Source: Clostridia bacterium (GTDB lineage Bacteria > Bacillota > Clostridia > Christensenellales > Aristaeellaceae). Taken from it: 46,456 bases of DNA. Of the stretch, positions 8,119 through 17,302 are shown in pieces; the first letter of the stretch is position 1, and every line of letters begins with the position of its first letter. The position numbers and the translations under genes are program-made. Location of the stretch: positions 1 to 46,456 of the forward strand of contig JAFZOG010000058.1 of the NCBI GenBank assembly GCA_017550745.1, written 5' to 3'. The notes below the pieces were generated by a model. The model ran no database searches. It worked only from the letters and a program-made list of their open reading frames with translations, and was not told the origin of the DNA.

Positions 8119-8670
8119 GTGGAATTGATGCACGGTTCGCCCGCTGACCTGTCCAATCGGAGCGAGAGAGAAATCAGGGCTTATGCCTTTCTGGACAGGC
8201 TGGGCATCAGCTTCGACAGGACGGACCACCCGGATCAGCCGGCCACGAGCATGGAGGTTTGCGCGGATGTGGACGCGGTTTTGCGGGTTCATATCTGCAA
8301 AAACCTGTTTTTGTGCAATCGCCAGCAGACGAATTTTTATCTGCTGGTGATGCCTGGGGAGAAGCCCTTTAAAACAAAGGAACTGTCCAAGCAAATGGGT
8401 GTCAGCCGCCTCTCGTTTGCTACGGAAGAATACATGGCGCGCTTCCTTGATCTGCATCCGGGAAGCGTTTCTGTGCTGGGCCTGATGAACGATGGGGAGC
8501 ATCGCGTGCAGCTGGTGGTGGACGAGGATATTTTAAAGGAAGAATACTTTGGGTGCCATCCCTGTGAGAATACCAGCTCCATCCGTTTTGCGACCAAGGA
8601 TCTGTTCGGCGTGATCCTGCCCGCGCTGAATATCGAACCGGTCATTGTTCATTTGGAAGGCTTGGATTGA
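8119..8670 (+). CDS. ProX/YbaK-like aminoacyl-tRNA deacylase
   Basis: The product is a 183-residue cytosolic protein of the prolyl-tRNA editing (YbaK/ProX/PrdX) family, which hydrolyses mischarged aminoacyl-tRNA such as Ala-tRNAPro. Supporting motifs are the conserved KNLFLCN...FYLLVMP core, the KELSKQMGVSRLSFA segment and the SVSVLGLMND loop. The start is a GTG with CGGAGG eleven bases upstream. It sits 30 bp after the protease gene and 19 bp before the U32 gene in a single run. The exact mischarged substrate is not determinable here. Confidence 0.88.
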   Translation: MELMHGSPADLSNRSEREIRAYAFLDRLGISFDRTDHPDQPATSMEVCADVDAVLRVHICKNLFLCNRQQTNFYLLVMPGEKPFKTKELSKQMGVSRLSFATEEYMARFLDLHPGSVSVLGLMNDGEHRVQLVVDEDILKEEYFGCHPCENTSSIRFATKDLFGVILPALNIEPVIVHLEGLD

Positions 8671-8689
8671 AAGAGGCTTGGAGGGAACG

Positions 8690-9928
8690 ATGAACCTGCC
8701 TGAACTGCTTGCGCCCGCGGGGGGCATGCCCCAGCTGAAAGCCGCGCTGCGCTTCGGCGCGGACGCGGTATATGGCGCCCTGCCCGCCTTCGGCCTGCGC
8801 GCGTTTGCGGGAAATTTCACCTGGGAAGCGCTGGAGGAAGCGCTGGCGCTGACGCACAGCCGGGGAAAGAAGTTTTATCTGACCCTAAACATCCTGCCTT
8901 ATCAGGATGAAATGGAGGCCCTGCGGGATACAGCTTACTGCGCCTGCGAAATGGGCGTGGACGCCGCGCTGGTGAGCGACTTGGGGGCGTTCCTGATGCT
9001 GCGCCGGGAAGTGCCGAAGCTGCCGCTGCATATCAGCACCCAGGCGAACACGCTGAACGCGGAGGCGGCGCGGTTTTATTTTGATCAAGGCGCTGAAAGG
9101 ATCGTGCTGGCGCGGGAGCTTTCCCTCGCCCGGATCGGCGCGCTTCGAAAGCTCCTGCCGGACGCTTTGGAATTGGAGGCCTTCGTTCACGGCGCCATGT
9201 GCATGAGCTATTCAGGCCGGTGCATGCTGTCCGATCATTTGACGGGCCGGGGCGGCAACCGCGGGGCGTGCGCCCAGCCCTGCCGCTGGGAATACGTTTT
9301 GGCAGAAAAAAAACGTCCCGGGGAATACTGGCCTATCGAGGAGGACGCCCGCGGGACGTATTTACTTTCCGCCTACGACCTGAACATGCTTTCCCATCTG
9401 CCCGAGCTGACGGACGCGGGGATTTCCAGCCTGAAGATCGAAGGCCGCATGAAAACGGAATACTATGTGGCGACGGTGGTCTGCGCGTATCGCCGCGCCA
9501 TCGACGCGCTGGCGCAAGGCGAAGCGGCCTACCGCGCTTTGCTGCCGACGCTGGAAGCGGAACTCACGAAAGCCAGCCACCGCGCCTTCAACACTGGCTT
9601 CTACTTCGGCGCGCCCACGCCGATGGCAGGGGCCGCCGGATTTGAGCAGGAAATGGAATACGTTGCCCGTGTGGAAAGCTGGCGGGAGGGGTTGGCGGTC
9701 CTGAGCATCAAAAACCGTTTTTACGTCGGCGACACGCTGGAGCTGCTCTGCCCGGCCGGGTCTTTTCCTTTCCGCGTGGACGCCATCACTCTGGCCGATA
9801 CCGGCGAAGCGCGGAATACGGTGTCCGTCGCGGGCCAGCGGGTGATCATCCCCCTGCCGCATCCCGCCGCTGAAGGGGATTTCCTGCGGGGCCCGAACCG
9901 AAACCACCGGGAAAAAACAGGAGCCTGA
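8690..9928 (+). CDS. Peptidase U32 family protein
   Basis: The product has 412 residues. The U32 signature is clear at EAFVHGAMCMSYSGRC followed by GGNRGACAQPCRWEY, carrying conserved cysteines. N-terminal LLAPAGGMPQLKAAL and LHISTQANTLN also match the family. Members studied in bacteria (RlhA, TrhP) act in tRNA or rRNA hydroxylation, and others were described as collagenases, so the name 'peptidase' is historical. The ATG at 8690 has TGGAGGG upstream. The stop codon lies inside an inverted repeat (GGAGCCTGACGCAG with AGGCTCC) that is repeated 284 bp downstream, which marks the edge of an insertion. Confidence 0.9.
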   Translation: MNLPELLAPAGGMPQLKAALRFGADAVYGALPAFGLRAFAGNFTWEALEEALALTHSRGKKFYLTLNILPYQDEMEALRDTAYCACEMGVDAALVSDLGAFLMLRREVPKLPLHISTQANTLNAEAARFYFDQGAERIVLARELSLARIGALRKLLPDALELEAFVHGAMCMSYSGRCMLSDHLTGRGGNRGACAQPCRWEYVLAEKKRPGEYWPIEEDARGTYLLSAYDLNMLSHLPELTDAGISSLKIEGRMKTEYYVATVVCAYRRAIDALAQGEAAYRALLPTLEAELTKASHRAFNTGFYFGAPTPMAGAAGFEQEMEYVARVESWREGLAVLSIKNRFYVGDTLELLCPAGSFPFRVDAITLADTGEARNTVSVAGQRVIIPLPHPAAEGDFLRGPNRNHREKTGA

Positions 9929-10217
9929 CGCAGGCTCCTGTGAGGCTGTCGAAAAAGTATTTTCGACAGCCTGCGAATGAAAATGGAATCAGGATTCCAT
10001 TTTCATTCGATGCATCCATTTCCTGCAAAAATGGGTTTTCGACCTCCAAAGGAGGCCAATAACCCTATTTTTGCGGTCGGAAATGGATAGCGGAAGCAGC
10101 TTTCAGCTGCTCCTCGGCGACGTACACGCCGCCGCCTGCGGATTGTTGATGAAGGGGTTGTGACCCCTTCATACTTCCCCAGGATACTTTGTCGACAGTC
10201 TGGGGAGCCTGACGCAG
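9920..10217. mobile_element. MITE-like hairpin-rich insertion with 14-bp flanking direct repeats
   Basis: GGAGCCTGACGCAG occurs at 9920-9933 and identically at 10204-10217. Between them lie near-terminal inverted repeats (AGGCTGTCGAAAAAGTAT at 9943-9960 and its complement at 10184-10201, 16 of 18 matching). The interior has five hairpins: 9943-9972 (13-bp arms), 9975-10008 (16-bp perfect arms), 10014-10088 (long imperfect), 10096-10110, and 10149-10172 (10-bp arms). There is no coding capacity. The layout is that of a miniature inverted-repeat element that duplicated part of the U32 gene's terminator; alternatively it is a structured intergenic repeat or RNA. Confidence 0.65.
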
Positions 10218-10227
10218 ACTCTTTTTT
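10204..10227 (+). terminator. Probable terminator of the 5181-9928 gene run
   Basis: GAGCCTGACGCAGACTC can form a short imperfect hairpin followed by seven T residues. The T-run survives only in this downstream copy of the duplicated 14-mer; the upstream copy at 9917-9942 forms a better stem but lacks a T-run. Confidence 0.5.
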
Positions 10228-10234
10228 TATGAAT

Positions 10235-10948
10235 TTATAACAGCTTGCCCGAAATGACGCGGGCGAAGAACCCATCGCTCTGGAAAATCGGAGCCAGGGT
10301 GCTTTGGTTCATCAGCTCGTTGAACGCGTCCAGAGGGATGACGGTGCTCAAGATGGGAATAATGAGGAAGATCACATACAGGATCAGCCCGCCGCGAATC
10401 AGCCCGAACACGCCGCCCGCCAGCCAGTCCAGATGCTTGAGCAGCGGCAGCTTGAATACGGCGTTGATCAGCCCCGCGATGACGGACAGCACCAGGTACG
10501 ATACCGCGTACACGGCGATAAAGCACAGGATGTTCACCGCCACGCCCACCACCGTGTTGGATACGTAATCGTTCACCGTGGTCAGCCCCGCGTCGGCAAA
10601 CACCTTGTTTTTCAGGTTGCTGCTCAGGATATTGGCGATTGGTTCCGGCAGGGAAACGGAGCTTAAAATTTGGTCGATCCTGTCCACCGGCAGCTGGTCC
10701 ACAGACAGGGAAGCCAGGTTGTAATCTCCCACGCGGGCCACGGCGTCCGTGTAGGTGGCCAGGGTGGAGGATATTCCCTCGCTGCCGCTGACGATGGCGG
10801 CCAGCTTGGGGCCGAAGCTGAACGCCAGCACCACCGAAATCAGGCAGCAGGCCACGGACAGGATGGTCTGGACAAAGCCGCGGTACAGCCCGAATGCCAG
10901 GCTGGCCCCCAGAATCACGATGATCGCAATGTCGATGATATTGGTCAT
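10235..10948 (-). CDS. CvpA family membrane protein
   Basis: The product has 237 residues with N-terminal and C-terminal pairs of transmembrane segments (about residues 5-50 and 130-215). The pattern IDIAIIVILGASLAFGLYRG, followed later by LAGGVFGLIRGGLILYVI, is typical of CvpA proteins, which in other bacteria are linked to colicin V production or envelope stress tolerance. Residues 55-125 form a polar loop. It is last in a minus-strand series after a GNAT gene (37-bp gap), with an AAAGGAG-like box upstream. No terminator is evident downstream on this strand. Confidence 0.85.
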   Translation of the reverse strand: MTNIIDIAIIVILGASLAFGLYRGFVQTILSVACCLISVVLAFSFGPKLAAIVSGSEGISSTLATYTDAVARVGDYNLASLSVDQLPVDRIDQILSSVSLPEPIANILSSNLKNKVFADAGLTTVNDYVSNTVVGVAVNILCFIAVYAVSYLVLSVIAGLINAVFKLPLLKHLDWLAGGVFGLIRGGLILYVIFLIIPILSTVIPLDAFNELMNQSTLAPIFQSDGFFARVISGKLL

Positions 10949-10985
10949 GAAACGCTCCTTTCAAGAGACGAAAAACGGTCTTGGG

Positions 10986-11450
10986 TCACTGTTTTTCCAA
11001 TGATAAAACGTATACCTGGCAGGGATTGGCCTCATCCCACAGCGTGGGGAACACTTCGAACTCCCTGAACCCGCATGAAATATAAAAATCATTGGTGGCG
11101 TCATATTCCGGATACATTCCCTTTTTCACGGTTTTCACCTGCAGGAAGGAATAGCCCATCCGGGCCGCCGTATCTTTAACGGCGCTGACCAGCGCGCGGC
11201 CCAGCCCTTGCCGGTGATACGCTTTCAGTACGCCCATCACGCACAACTCCGCCGTGTCCCTGCCGGTTTCTTTCAGGCAGGCGAACCCCACGGCTTTTCC
11301 GTCCTTGATTGCCGCAAGGAAAGGCTGCTGCCGGCTGTCGCGGATATACGCGTCCCTCGTCTCAGGGATCTCGAACCATTCCGGCAAAGCGGTCAGAATG
11401 GCCCGGGCAATCGTTTCCTTTTCCCCGCTGTCCAAAATTTGCTTGATCAT
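10986..11450 (-). CDS. GNAT family N-acetyltransferase
   Basis: The product is a 154-residue single-domain acetyltransferase using acetyl-CoA. The CoA-binding motif A is seen as ELCVMGVLKAYHRQGLGRAL, with the YDATNDFYISCGF motif B near residue 118. The substrate is unknown. It is placed 29 bp after lepA and 37 bp before cvpA, so it is probably co-transcribed. Confidence 0.88.
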   Translation of the reverse strand: MIKQILDSGEKETIARAILTALPEWFEIPETRDAYIRDSRQQPFLAAIKDGKAVGFACLKETGRDTAELCVMGVLKAYHRQGLGRALVSAVKDTAARMGYSFLQVKTVKKGMYPEYDATNDFYISCGFREFEVFPTLWDEANPCQVYVLSLEKQ

Positions 11451-11479
11451 AGCGCGCCGCTCCTTTCCGCAGGCTCCGG

Positions 11480-13309
11480 TCAGTCGTCACCCATTTTCAG
11501 CACGGCCATAAAGGCTTCGCCGGGCAGCTCCACCGTGCCGAACTGGCGAAGGCGCTTCTTGCCTTCCTTCTGCTTTTCCAGCAGCTTTTTCTTTCTTGTG
11601 ATGTCGCCGCCGTAGCACTTCGCCAACACGTCCTTGCGCACGGCTTTCACCGTTTCCCGGGCGATGATCTTGCCGCCGATGGCTGCCTGGATGGGGATTT
11701 CAAACTGCTGGCGCGGGATCACGTCTTTCAGCTTTTCCGCGATGGCGCGGCCCCGGCCATAGGCTTTGTCCTTATGGACGATCATGGTGAAGGCGTCGCA
11801 GATATCGCCGTTCAAAAGAATATCCATCTTCACCAGGTCGCTCTTCTGGTAGCCGGTAATCTCGTAATCGTAACTGGCATACCCCTTGGAACGGCTTTTT
11901 AACTGGTCGAAAAAGTCAAAGATCATTTCATTCAGCGGCACGTCGTAGAGCAGTTTGACGCGCTTGCCTTCATACTGCATGTCCACGAAAATGCCCCGCT
12001 TGTCCTGGCAGAGCTGCATCAGCGTGCCGGCAAAGTCCTGGGGCGTATAGATGGTGGCGCGGCAGTAGGGCTCGCGCATTTCCAGGATCTCGTTGACAGG
12101 CGGCAGGTTGGTGGGGTTGTCGATGCGCATTTGTGTGCCGTCGGTTTTCACGATCTCATAAATCACGCTGGGGGCGGTGGTGACCAGATCCAGGTCAAAT
12201 TCCCGTTCAAGCCGTTCCTGGATGATTTCCATGTGAAGCAGCCCCAGGAACCCGCAGCGGAAGCCGTAGCCCAGGGCCACGCTGGTTTCCGGCTCAAAGG
12301 ACAGGGAAGCGTCGTTCATGCGCAGCTTGTCCAGGGCGTCCCGCAGGTTGTCGTAGTCTGCGCCGTCGGCGGGGTAGATGCCGCAGAACACCACGGGCTG
12401 CACTTCCTTATAGCCGGGCAGCGGTACGTCGGCGGGCAGGGCGGCGTCGGTGATGGTGTCGCCCACGCGGGTGTCGCGCACGTCCTTGATGGAGGCGGCG
12501 ATATAGCCCACGTCGCCGGGCAGCAGCGCGTCGCAGGGGGCGTAGGAGGGAGAGAACGTGCCCACCTCCACCACGTCAAACTCCGCGCCGGTCTGCATCA
12601 TGCGCATCCGCATGCCGGGATACGCCTTGCCGTCCATCACGCGGACGAAGCAGATCGCCCCGCGGTAGTTGTCGTACACCGCGTCAAACACCAGCGCTTT
12701 CAGCGGCTTTTGTTCGTCTCCCTCGGGCGGGGGCATTTTGTTGACCACGGCTTCCAGCACGCCCTCGATGCCGATGCCCATCTTGGCGGAAATCAGCGGC
12801 GCGTCCTGGGCGTCCAGGCCGATCTCTTCTTCGATCTCGTTTTTGGTTTCCTCGGGCTGGGCGGAGGCCAGGTCGATCTTGTTGATCACCGGAACGGTTT
12901 CCAGGTCGTGTTCCAGCGCCATGTATACGTTGGCCAAAGTTTGGGCCTCCACGCCCTGGGTGGCGTCCACCACCAGCAGCGCCCCTTCGCAGGCGGCCAG
13001 GGCGCGGCTTACCTCGTAGGAAAAGTCCACGTGGCCGGGGGTATCGATCAGGTTCAGGGTGTAGTTTTCCCCGTTCCTGGCTTTGTACTGCATCCGCACG
13101 GCTTTGGATTTGATGGTGATGCCCCGCTCACGCTCCAGCTCCATGGAGTCCAGGATCTGATCCACCATCTGCCGCTGCTCGAACACCCCTGTCTTTTCCA
13201 GGATGCGGTCAGCCAAAGTGGATTTGCCGTGATCAATGTGGGCGATAATGCAGAAATTGCGGATATGGTTCAAGCGGTCGTTGGCCACGGGCGTTTCCTC
13301 CTTGCTCAT
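11480..13309 (-). CDS. lepA: Elongation factor 4 (LepA), ribosome back-translocase GTPase
   Basis: The product has 609 residues, the usual length. The GTPase domain shows G1 [10 protein letters not shown]3 DTPGH and G4 NKID; the LepA-specific C-terminal domain is present ([20 protein letters not shown]). It binds ribosomes and acts on stalled or mistranslocated complexes. The ATG at 13309 has GGGAGG six bases upstream. A TTGCGT-N17-TATAAT promoter-like element (13321-13349) sits so close to the start that the transcript would have almost no leader, so expression may come mainly from the upstream radical SAM gene 52 bp away. Confidence 0.97.
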   Translation of the reverse strand: MSKEETPVANDRLNHIRNFCIIAHIDHGKSTLADRILEKTGVFEQRQMVDQILDSMELERERGITIKSKAVRMQYKARNGENYTLNLIDTPGHVDFSYEVSRALAACEGALLVVDATQGVEAQTLANVYMALEHDLETVPVINKIDLASAQPEETKNEIEEEIGLDAQDAPLISAKMGIGIEGVLEAVVNKMPPPEGDEQKPLKALVFDAVYDNYRGAICFVRVMDGKAYPGMRMRMMQTGAEFDVVEVGTFSPSYAPCDALLPGDVGYIAASIKDVRDTRVGDTITDAALPADVPLPGYKEVQPVVFCGIYPADGADYDNLRDALDKLRMNDASLSFEPETSVALGYGFRCGFLGLLHMEIIQERLEREFDLDLVTTAPSVIYEIVKTDGTQMRIDNPTNLPPVNEILEMREPYCRATIYTPQDFAGTLMQLCQDKRGIFVDMQYEGKRVKLLYDVPLNEMIFDFFDQLKSRSKGYASYDYEITGYQKSDLVKMDILLNGDICDAFTMIVHKDKAYGRGRAIAEKLKDVIPRQQFEIPIQAAIGGKIIARETVKAVRKDVLAKCYGGDITRKKKLLEKQKEGKKRLRQFGTVELPGEAFMAVLKMGDD

Positions 13310-13320
13310 TCAACCTCCCT

Positions 13321-13349
13321 ATTATAAGAGATTTATGATAAAAACGCAA
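13321..13349 (-). promoter_or_regulatory. Promoter-like element immediately upstream of lepA
   Basis: Minus-strand TTGCGT, a 17-bp spacer and TATAAT have good form, but predicted initiation would fall inside the GGGAGG box of lepA. It is either a near-leaderless promoter or a chance match. Confidence 0.35.
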
Positions 13350-13361
13350 ACAAAATATGCG

Positions 13362-14258
13362 CTATGCCCCAAAATCGTCAAACAGGCTCATCTGCCTGCA
13401 GCGTTCTGGAAACTGCCGGAGGTAATGAAAGACGTCCTCCGGCCGGTGGAGGATGCCGTTTTGCTCACAGAAGGAATGGAACAGGCGCATCAGCGGCCCG
13501 CTGTTGGGGCTGGACACCTCATAGGCGTTCCCGTAGCGCTTGGCGTATACTTCTTTCAGCCCGGGAAAATGCCGGTCCAGGGCGGCGTAATAGTATTCCC
13601 GGTCGCCGTCGCGGAGCGTCAGGCCCATATCAAAGCATATGATCCCCTTTACGCCCGCCTTGGCGCATGCCCGCAGGATGGAGGCAATGTTTTCCTCCGT
13701 GTCGTTGATGAAGGGCAGGATGGGCGTCAGCCATACGACGGCAGGAATGCCGCGGGCCCGGAACGCTTCCAGCACGTCGATCCTGCGCCGGGTATCGCAT
13801 ACATTCGGCTCCACGATGCGGCATAAAGCGCTGTCATAGGTGGTCAGCGTCATCTGTACCACGCACTTGGCCTGGCGGTTAATACTGTCGATCAGATCCA
13901 TATCCCGCAGGATGCGGTCTGATTTCGTCTGGATCGCCGCGCCGAACCCATACTTGCAGATGACCTCCAGGCATTTTCGGGAGATCAGGAGCTGTTCTTC
14001 GCAGTGCATGTAGGGATCGCACATGGAGCCTGTGCCGATCATGCAGGGACGGCGCTTTGACCGGAGCGCCGCTTCCAGCAGTTCCGGGGCGTTCCGCTTG
14101 ACCTCGACGTCCTCAAAGGCGTGGGTGAACTGGTAGCAGGCGCTGCGGCTGTCGCAGTAAATACAGCCGTGGGTGCAGCCCCGGTACACGTTCATGCCGT
14201 AATAACCGTGCCCGCCGGTGAGGATTCCCTTCGCGTCCACAAAGTGCATGTCTTTCAA
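13362..14258 (-). CDS. Radical SAM protein, SPL/Rv2578c-like
   Basis: The product has 298 residues. The radical SAM cluster motif is seen early as CTHGCIYC (C28, C32, C35), with the variant CxxxCxxC spacing, inside YRGCTHGCIYCDSRSACYQ. This is the hallmark of the spore photoproduct lyase-related / Rv2578c group, which bind a 4Fe-4S cluster and cleave S-adenosylmethionine. It lacks features that would identify it as true SplB, and the substrate is unknown. It follows the fprA terminator by only about 24 bp, so transcription may depend on read-through from fprA. Confidence 0.88.
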   Translation of the reverse strand: MKDMHFVDAKGILTGGHGYYGMNVYRGCTHGCIYCDSRSACYQFTHAFEDVEVKRNAPELLEAALRSKRRPCMIGTGSMCDPYMHCEEQLLISRKCLEVICKYGFGAAIQTKSDRILRDMDLIDSINRQAKCVVQMTLTTYDSALCRIVEPNVCDTRRRIDVLEAFRARGIPAVVWLTPILPFINDTEENIASILRACAKAGVKGIICFDMGLTLRDGDREYYYAALDRHFPGLKEVYAKRYGNAYEVSSPNSGPLMRLFHSFCEQNGILHRPEDVFHYLRQFPERCRQMSLFDDFGA

Positions 14259-14281
14259 TTCTCCCGTAAAAATGCAGGCTG

Positions 14282-14320
14282 AAAAAAGGACGATGGCAGG
14301 CTTTTCCCCTTCATCGTCCC
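14282..14320 (-). terminator. Rho-independent terminator after fprA
   Basis: Minus-strand GGACGATG pairs with CATCGTCC across a loop of about 16 nt, followed by six T residues. It separates fprA from the radical SAM gene, although no clear new promoter fits in between. Confidence 0.85.
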
Positions 14321-14327
14321 AAATGGA

Positions 14328-15476
14328 TTATGCCAGCAGCTCCTTTGCCAGCGCTTCAAGCTGCGCCTGGTTCGCTGAGCTTACGGTGGATTTGATGGTG
14401 ACCACGTTCTCCAGCACTGAAATGTCCTTCATCTGCTCCAGATACGCCTTCATGCCCTTCGCGGCCATGGGCGCCCAGGAGCCGTTTTCGATGAGGGCGA
14501 CCCTGCGCTTTTGGAAGGTCTTGGCTTTCAGATGATTGAGGAAGTCCTCCATCTTGGGGAAGAAGCCGCCGTCGTAGGTGGAGCAGGCCAGCACGGTTTT
14601 ATCGAACCGGAACGCTTCGGCCAGCGCCAGGGACATATCGTCCCGGGCCAGGTCGATGAGGGTCACGGTTTCGCCCTGGGCCTTCAGCAGATCGGAAAGC
14701 AGCTTTGCTGCCTTGGCCGTGTTGCCGTGGAGAGAGCCGAAGGCCACCAGCGTGCCTTTTTCCTCGGGGGCGTAACTGCTCCACACCTTGTATTTATCCA
14801 GATAGAAGGCAAGATCCTCCTTCAGCACGGGGCCGTGGAGGGGCAGGATCGCCTGGATCTCCAGCGCCGCGGCTTTTTTCAGCAGCGCGGACACGGGGGA
14901 GCCGTATTTGCCGACGATGTTGAAATAATACCGCCGGGCTTCGGGAAGCCATTCGTCCTTTTCCGGGTCGCCGAAGGTGCCGAAGGCGTCGGCGGAAAAC
15001 AGGACTTTTTCGCTTTCCTCGTAAGACACCATCACTTCGGGCCAGTGCACCATGGGGGCCATGAAGAATTTCAGCGTATGCCTGCCCAGGCACAGCGTGT
15101 CGTTTTCCTTCACGCCCTGGGCCCGGTTGGCCAGGCCGGCGTCCGCGAACTGGGGCAGCATGCCCAGCGCCTTGGCGCTCAGGATCAGCTTCATATCCGG
15201 GTATTTGTCGGCAATCGCCTGGATGCTGCCGCTGTGATCAGGCTCCAGATGCTGGATCACCAGGTAATCCGGCGATTTGCCGCCCAGGACGGCTTCCAGA
15301 CGGCCCAGCCATTCCCCGGTTTTACGGCTGTCCACAGAATCCATGACCGCGGTTTTTTCGTCGAGGATCACATAGGAATTATAGGATACGCCCGCAGGCA
15401 CAGGGTACTGGCCCTCAAACAGATCCAGGTCCCGGTCAAACGCGCCGGTATATACGATGGAATCGGAAATGCGCAT
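14328..15476 (-). CDS. fprA: FprA-family flavo-diiron protein (O2/NO reductase)
   Basis: The product has 382 residues in two domains: an N-terminal metallo-beta-lactamase-like diiron domain (1-245) with HLEPDHSG (H76, E78, D80) and later Asp and His ligands (SADAFGTFG, LPLHGP), and a C-terminal flavodoxin domain from about 250 with an FMN loop (FGSLHGNTAKAA). These enzymes reduce O2 to water or NO to N2O in the cytosol of anaerobes, drawing electrons from rubredoxin or related partners. The ATG at 15476 has GAGGAGG upstream. It is divergent from the xylanase gene. Confidence 0.94.
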   Translation of the reverse strand: MRISDSIVYTGAFDRDLDLFEGQYPVPAGVSYNSYVILDEKTAVMDSVDSRKTGEWLGRLEAVLGGKSPDYLVIQHLEPDHSGSIQAIADKYPDMKLILSAKALGMLPQFADAGLANRAQGVKENDTLCLGRHTLKFFMAPMVHWPEVMVSYEESEKVLFSADAFGTFGDPEKDEWLPEARRYYFNIVGKYGSPVSALLKKAAALEIQAILPLHGPVLKEDLAFYLDKYKVWSSYAPEEKGTLVAFGSLHGNTAKAAKLLSDLLKAQGETVTLIDLARDDMSLALAEAFRFDKTVLACSTYDGGFFPKMEDFLNHLKAKTFQKRRVALIENGSWAPMAAKGMKAYLEQMKDISVLENVVTIKSTVSSANQAQLEALAKELLA

Positions 15477-15524
15477 GGATGCCCCTCCTCTTTCTGCATA
15501 GGTTTTATTCTGCCAAACAACAGC

Positions 15525-15533
15525 AGTATAACA
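15525..15533 (-). promoter_or_regulatory. Possible extended -10 promoter for fprA
   Basis: Minus-strand TGTTATACT (TGn plus TATACT) lies about 50 bp before the fprA start. No convincing -35 is seen. Confidence 0.4.
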
Positions 15534-15625
15534 CATATGAACGGGAAAATGAAGGGCTTTCTGCAAATCTGATACATAAAACAGCAAAAAACAGGATTTG
15601 CGCGCTGTCTTTTTCCCAAGAAACC

Positions 15626-15634
15626 TGTTATAAT
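15626..15634 (+). promoter_or_regulatory. Extended -10 promoter for the xylanase gene
   Basis: TGTTATAAT combines the TGn extension with a perfect TATAAT, 32 bp before the ATG. The -35 is poor. Confidence 0.6.
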
Positions 15635-15666
15635 GTTCCTGATTCACGCGAAGGAGGATTGATTCG

Positions 15667-16860
15667 ATGAAACGCCTGCTGGTTTTTGTTCTTGTCCTGC
15701 TGTGCGCCTGCGCGCCTGTTTTGGCGGAGGAGGAAATGGAACCGATGTACACATTGACCGCGCAATACGGCTTCAAGCTGGGCGCTCCCCTGTCCTATGA
15801 CCAGCTGCGGAACCAGAAGTACCTGAACCTGGTGAAAGCCCATTTCAATTCCATCACCGCCACCAACGAGATGAAGGCTTATTCCCTGCTGGATCAGCGG
15901 GCGACTTTGAAGCGGGAGGACGGGATGCCCGCCATGAACTACGCCGCGGCGGACAAGATGGTCCAGTGGGCTATGGACAACGGTATCGGCGTGCGGGGCC
16001 ACGTGCTGGTATGGGATGCTTACATGACCGAGTGGTTCTACCATGAGGACTATGACGCCAATAAGCCTGTTGCCGACCGGGAAACCCTGATGGCGCGCCT
16101 GGAATACTACATCACCGAAGTGGTGACCCACTTTGAGGAAAAGTTTCCCGGCGTGGTGTACTGCTGGGACGTGGTGAATGAGGCCGTGGCGGATTGCGCC
16201 AATGAATATGCCGCGGGCGACGCGCGCCACCTGCGCACCATGCGCAGCGGCGCGGTGAACGGCTTCCAGAAATACCTGGGGGACGATTACGTGTCCCTTT
16301 CGTTCCTGTACGCCCGCAACGCGGTGGACGCCCTGGGGGCGGACATCAGGCTGTATTACAACGATTACAACGCGTACTTCGCCGACAAAGCCCAGGCCAT
16401 CCGCACCCTGATCCGGGAGGTCAATTCCTCCGCGGCGGATGAAAACGGCAATCCCCGCAAGCTGTGCGACGGCATCGGGATGCAGGGCTATATCGGCGGC
16501 TACGGCGTGCAGGAGGGCTGCCTGGTGGAGAGCCACCTGGACATGATCAGGAAAGAAATCCTCAACTATGCCGCCATGGGCTGCGAGGTACAGATCACCG
16601 AAATGGCGGTGCGGAATTTCGACCTGAACTGCGCGGACAAGCACGCGGAGTTTTACGCCAAGCTGTTCAAGGTTTTCATGGACCTGAACGGCGCGGACAT
16701 AAGTCCCCTGAAAGCTGTTTCCATCTGGGGCCTCACCGACACCAACGCGCCCAAGGGCAACTATGTTTACAACCTGAACAGCCCCTACGGCGGCCTGGTG
16801 GATTTGAAGCTGAACTATAAGGACGCTTTCTATCAGGTGTATGCGGCTTTGAAGCAATAA
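15667..16860 (+). CDS. Secreted GH10 endo-1,4-beta-xylanase
   Basis: The product has 397 residues with a signal peptide (cleavage near APVLA|EEE), so it acts outside the cell on xylan. The single GH10 barrel has the acid/base Glu172 in WDVVNEA, the nucleophile Glu312 in ITEMAVR, the early NEMK motif at 67-70 and the RGHVLVWD strand. No carbohydrate-binding module or dockerin is present. The ATG has AAGGAGG eight bases upstream. It is followed 15 bp later by dut. It would produce xylo-oligosaccharides suited to the GH120 enzyme at 33811. Confidence 0.96.
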   Translation: MKRLLVFVLVLLCACAPVLAEEEMEPMYTLTAQYGFKLGAPLSYDQLRNQKYLNLVKAHFNSITATNEMKAYSLLDQRATLKREDGMPAMNYAAADKMVQWAMDNGIGVRGHVLVWDAYMTEWFYHEDYDANKPVADRETLMARLEYYITEVVTHFEEKFPGVVYCWDVVNEAVADCANEYAAGDARHLRTMRSGAVNGFQKYLGDDYVSLSFLYARNAVDALGADIRLYYNDYNAYFADKAQAIRTLIREVNSSAADENGNPRKLCDGIGMQGYIGGYGVQEGCLVESHLDMIRKEILNYAAMGCEVQITEMAVRNFDLNCADKHAEFYAKLFKVFMDLNGADISPLKAVSIWGLTDTNAPKGNYVYNLNSPYGGLVDLKLNYKDAFYQVYAALKQ

Positions 16861-16875
16861 AGGAGGGCTCGGGTT

Positions 16876-17301
16876 TTGACCATCCAGGTGCGTTACCATG
16901 CGGACATTCAGCCTTTGGAAAAGCTGCCTCAGGGGGACTGGATCGACCTGCGGGCGGCGGAAACGGTGGAGATGAAGGCGGGGGAGTACCGGCTCATTTC
17001 CCTGGGGGTGAGCATGAAGCTGCCCCAGGGCTATGAAGCCCACGTTTCCCCCCGTTCCTCCACTTTCAAAAATTGGGGCATCCTGATGACCAACAGCGTG
17101 GGTGTGATCGATGAAAGCTACTGCGGAGACAACGACCTGTGGTACTTTTCCGCCGTGGCCCTGCGGGACACCCGCATCGAAAAGAACGACCGCATCTGCC
17201 AGTTCCGCATTATGAAGAAAATGCCCGATGTGGCGCTGGAAACGGTGGAATTCCTTACTGCGCCCGACCGGGGCGGCATCGGCTCCACAGGGGAAAAGTA
17301 A
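16876..17301 (+). CDS. dut: dUTP diphosphatase
   Basis: The product has 141 residues and forms the usual trimeric enzyme that converts dUTP to dUMP and pyrophosphate. Motifs are visible in order: DLRAAE near 25, SPRSST near 58, [10 protein letters not shown] near 75, and the C-terminal RGGIGSTG loop that closes over the nucleotide. The start is a TTG with AAAGGAGGG upstream. The next gene starts one base after its stop codon. Confidence 0.95.
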   Translation: MTIQVRYHADIQPLEKLPQGDWIDLRAAETVEMKAGEYRLISLGVSMKLPQGYEAHVSPRSSTFKNWGILMTNSVGVIDESYCGDNDLWYFSAVALRDTRIEKNDRICQFRIMKKMPDVALETVEFLTAPDRGGIGSTGEK

Positions 17302-17302
17302 C

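Noticed and set aside
9920-10217. CRISPR-like repeats in the hairpin-rich intergenic region
   Set aside because: The hairpins differ in sequence from each other and are not regularly spaced; there are no cas genes.
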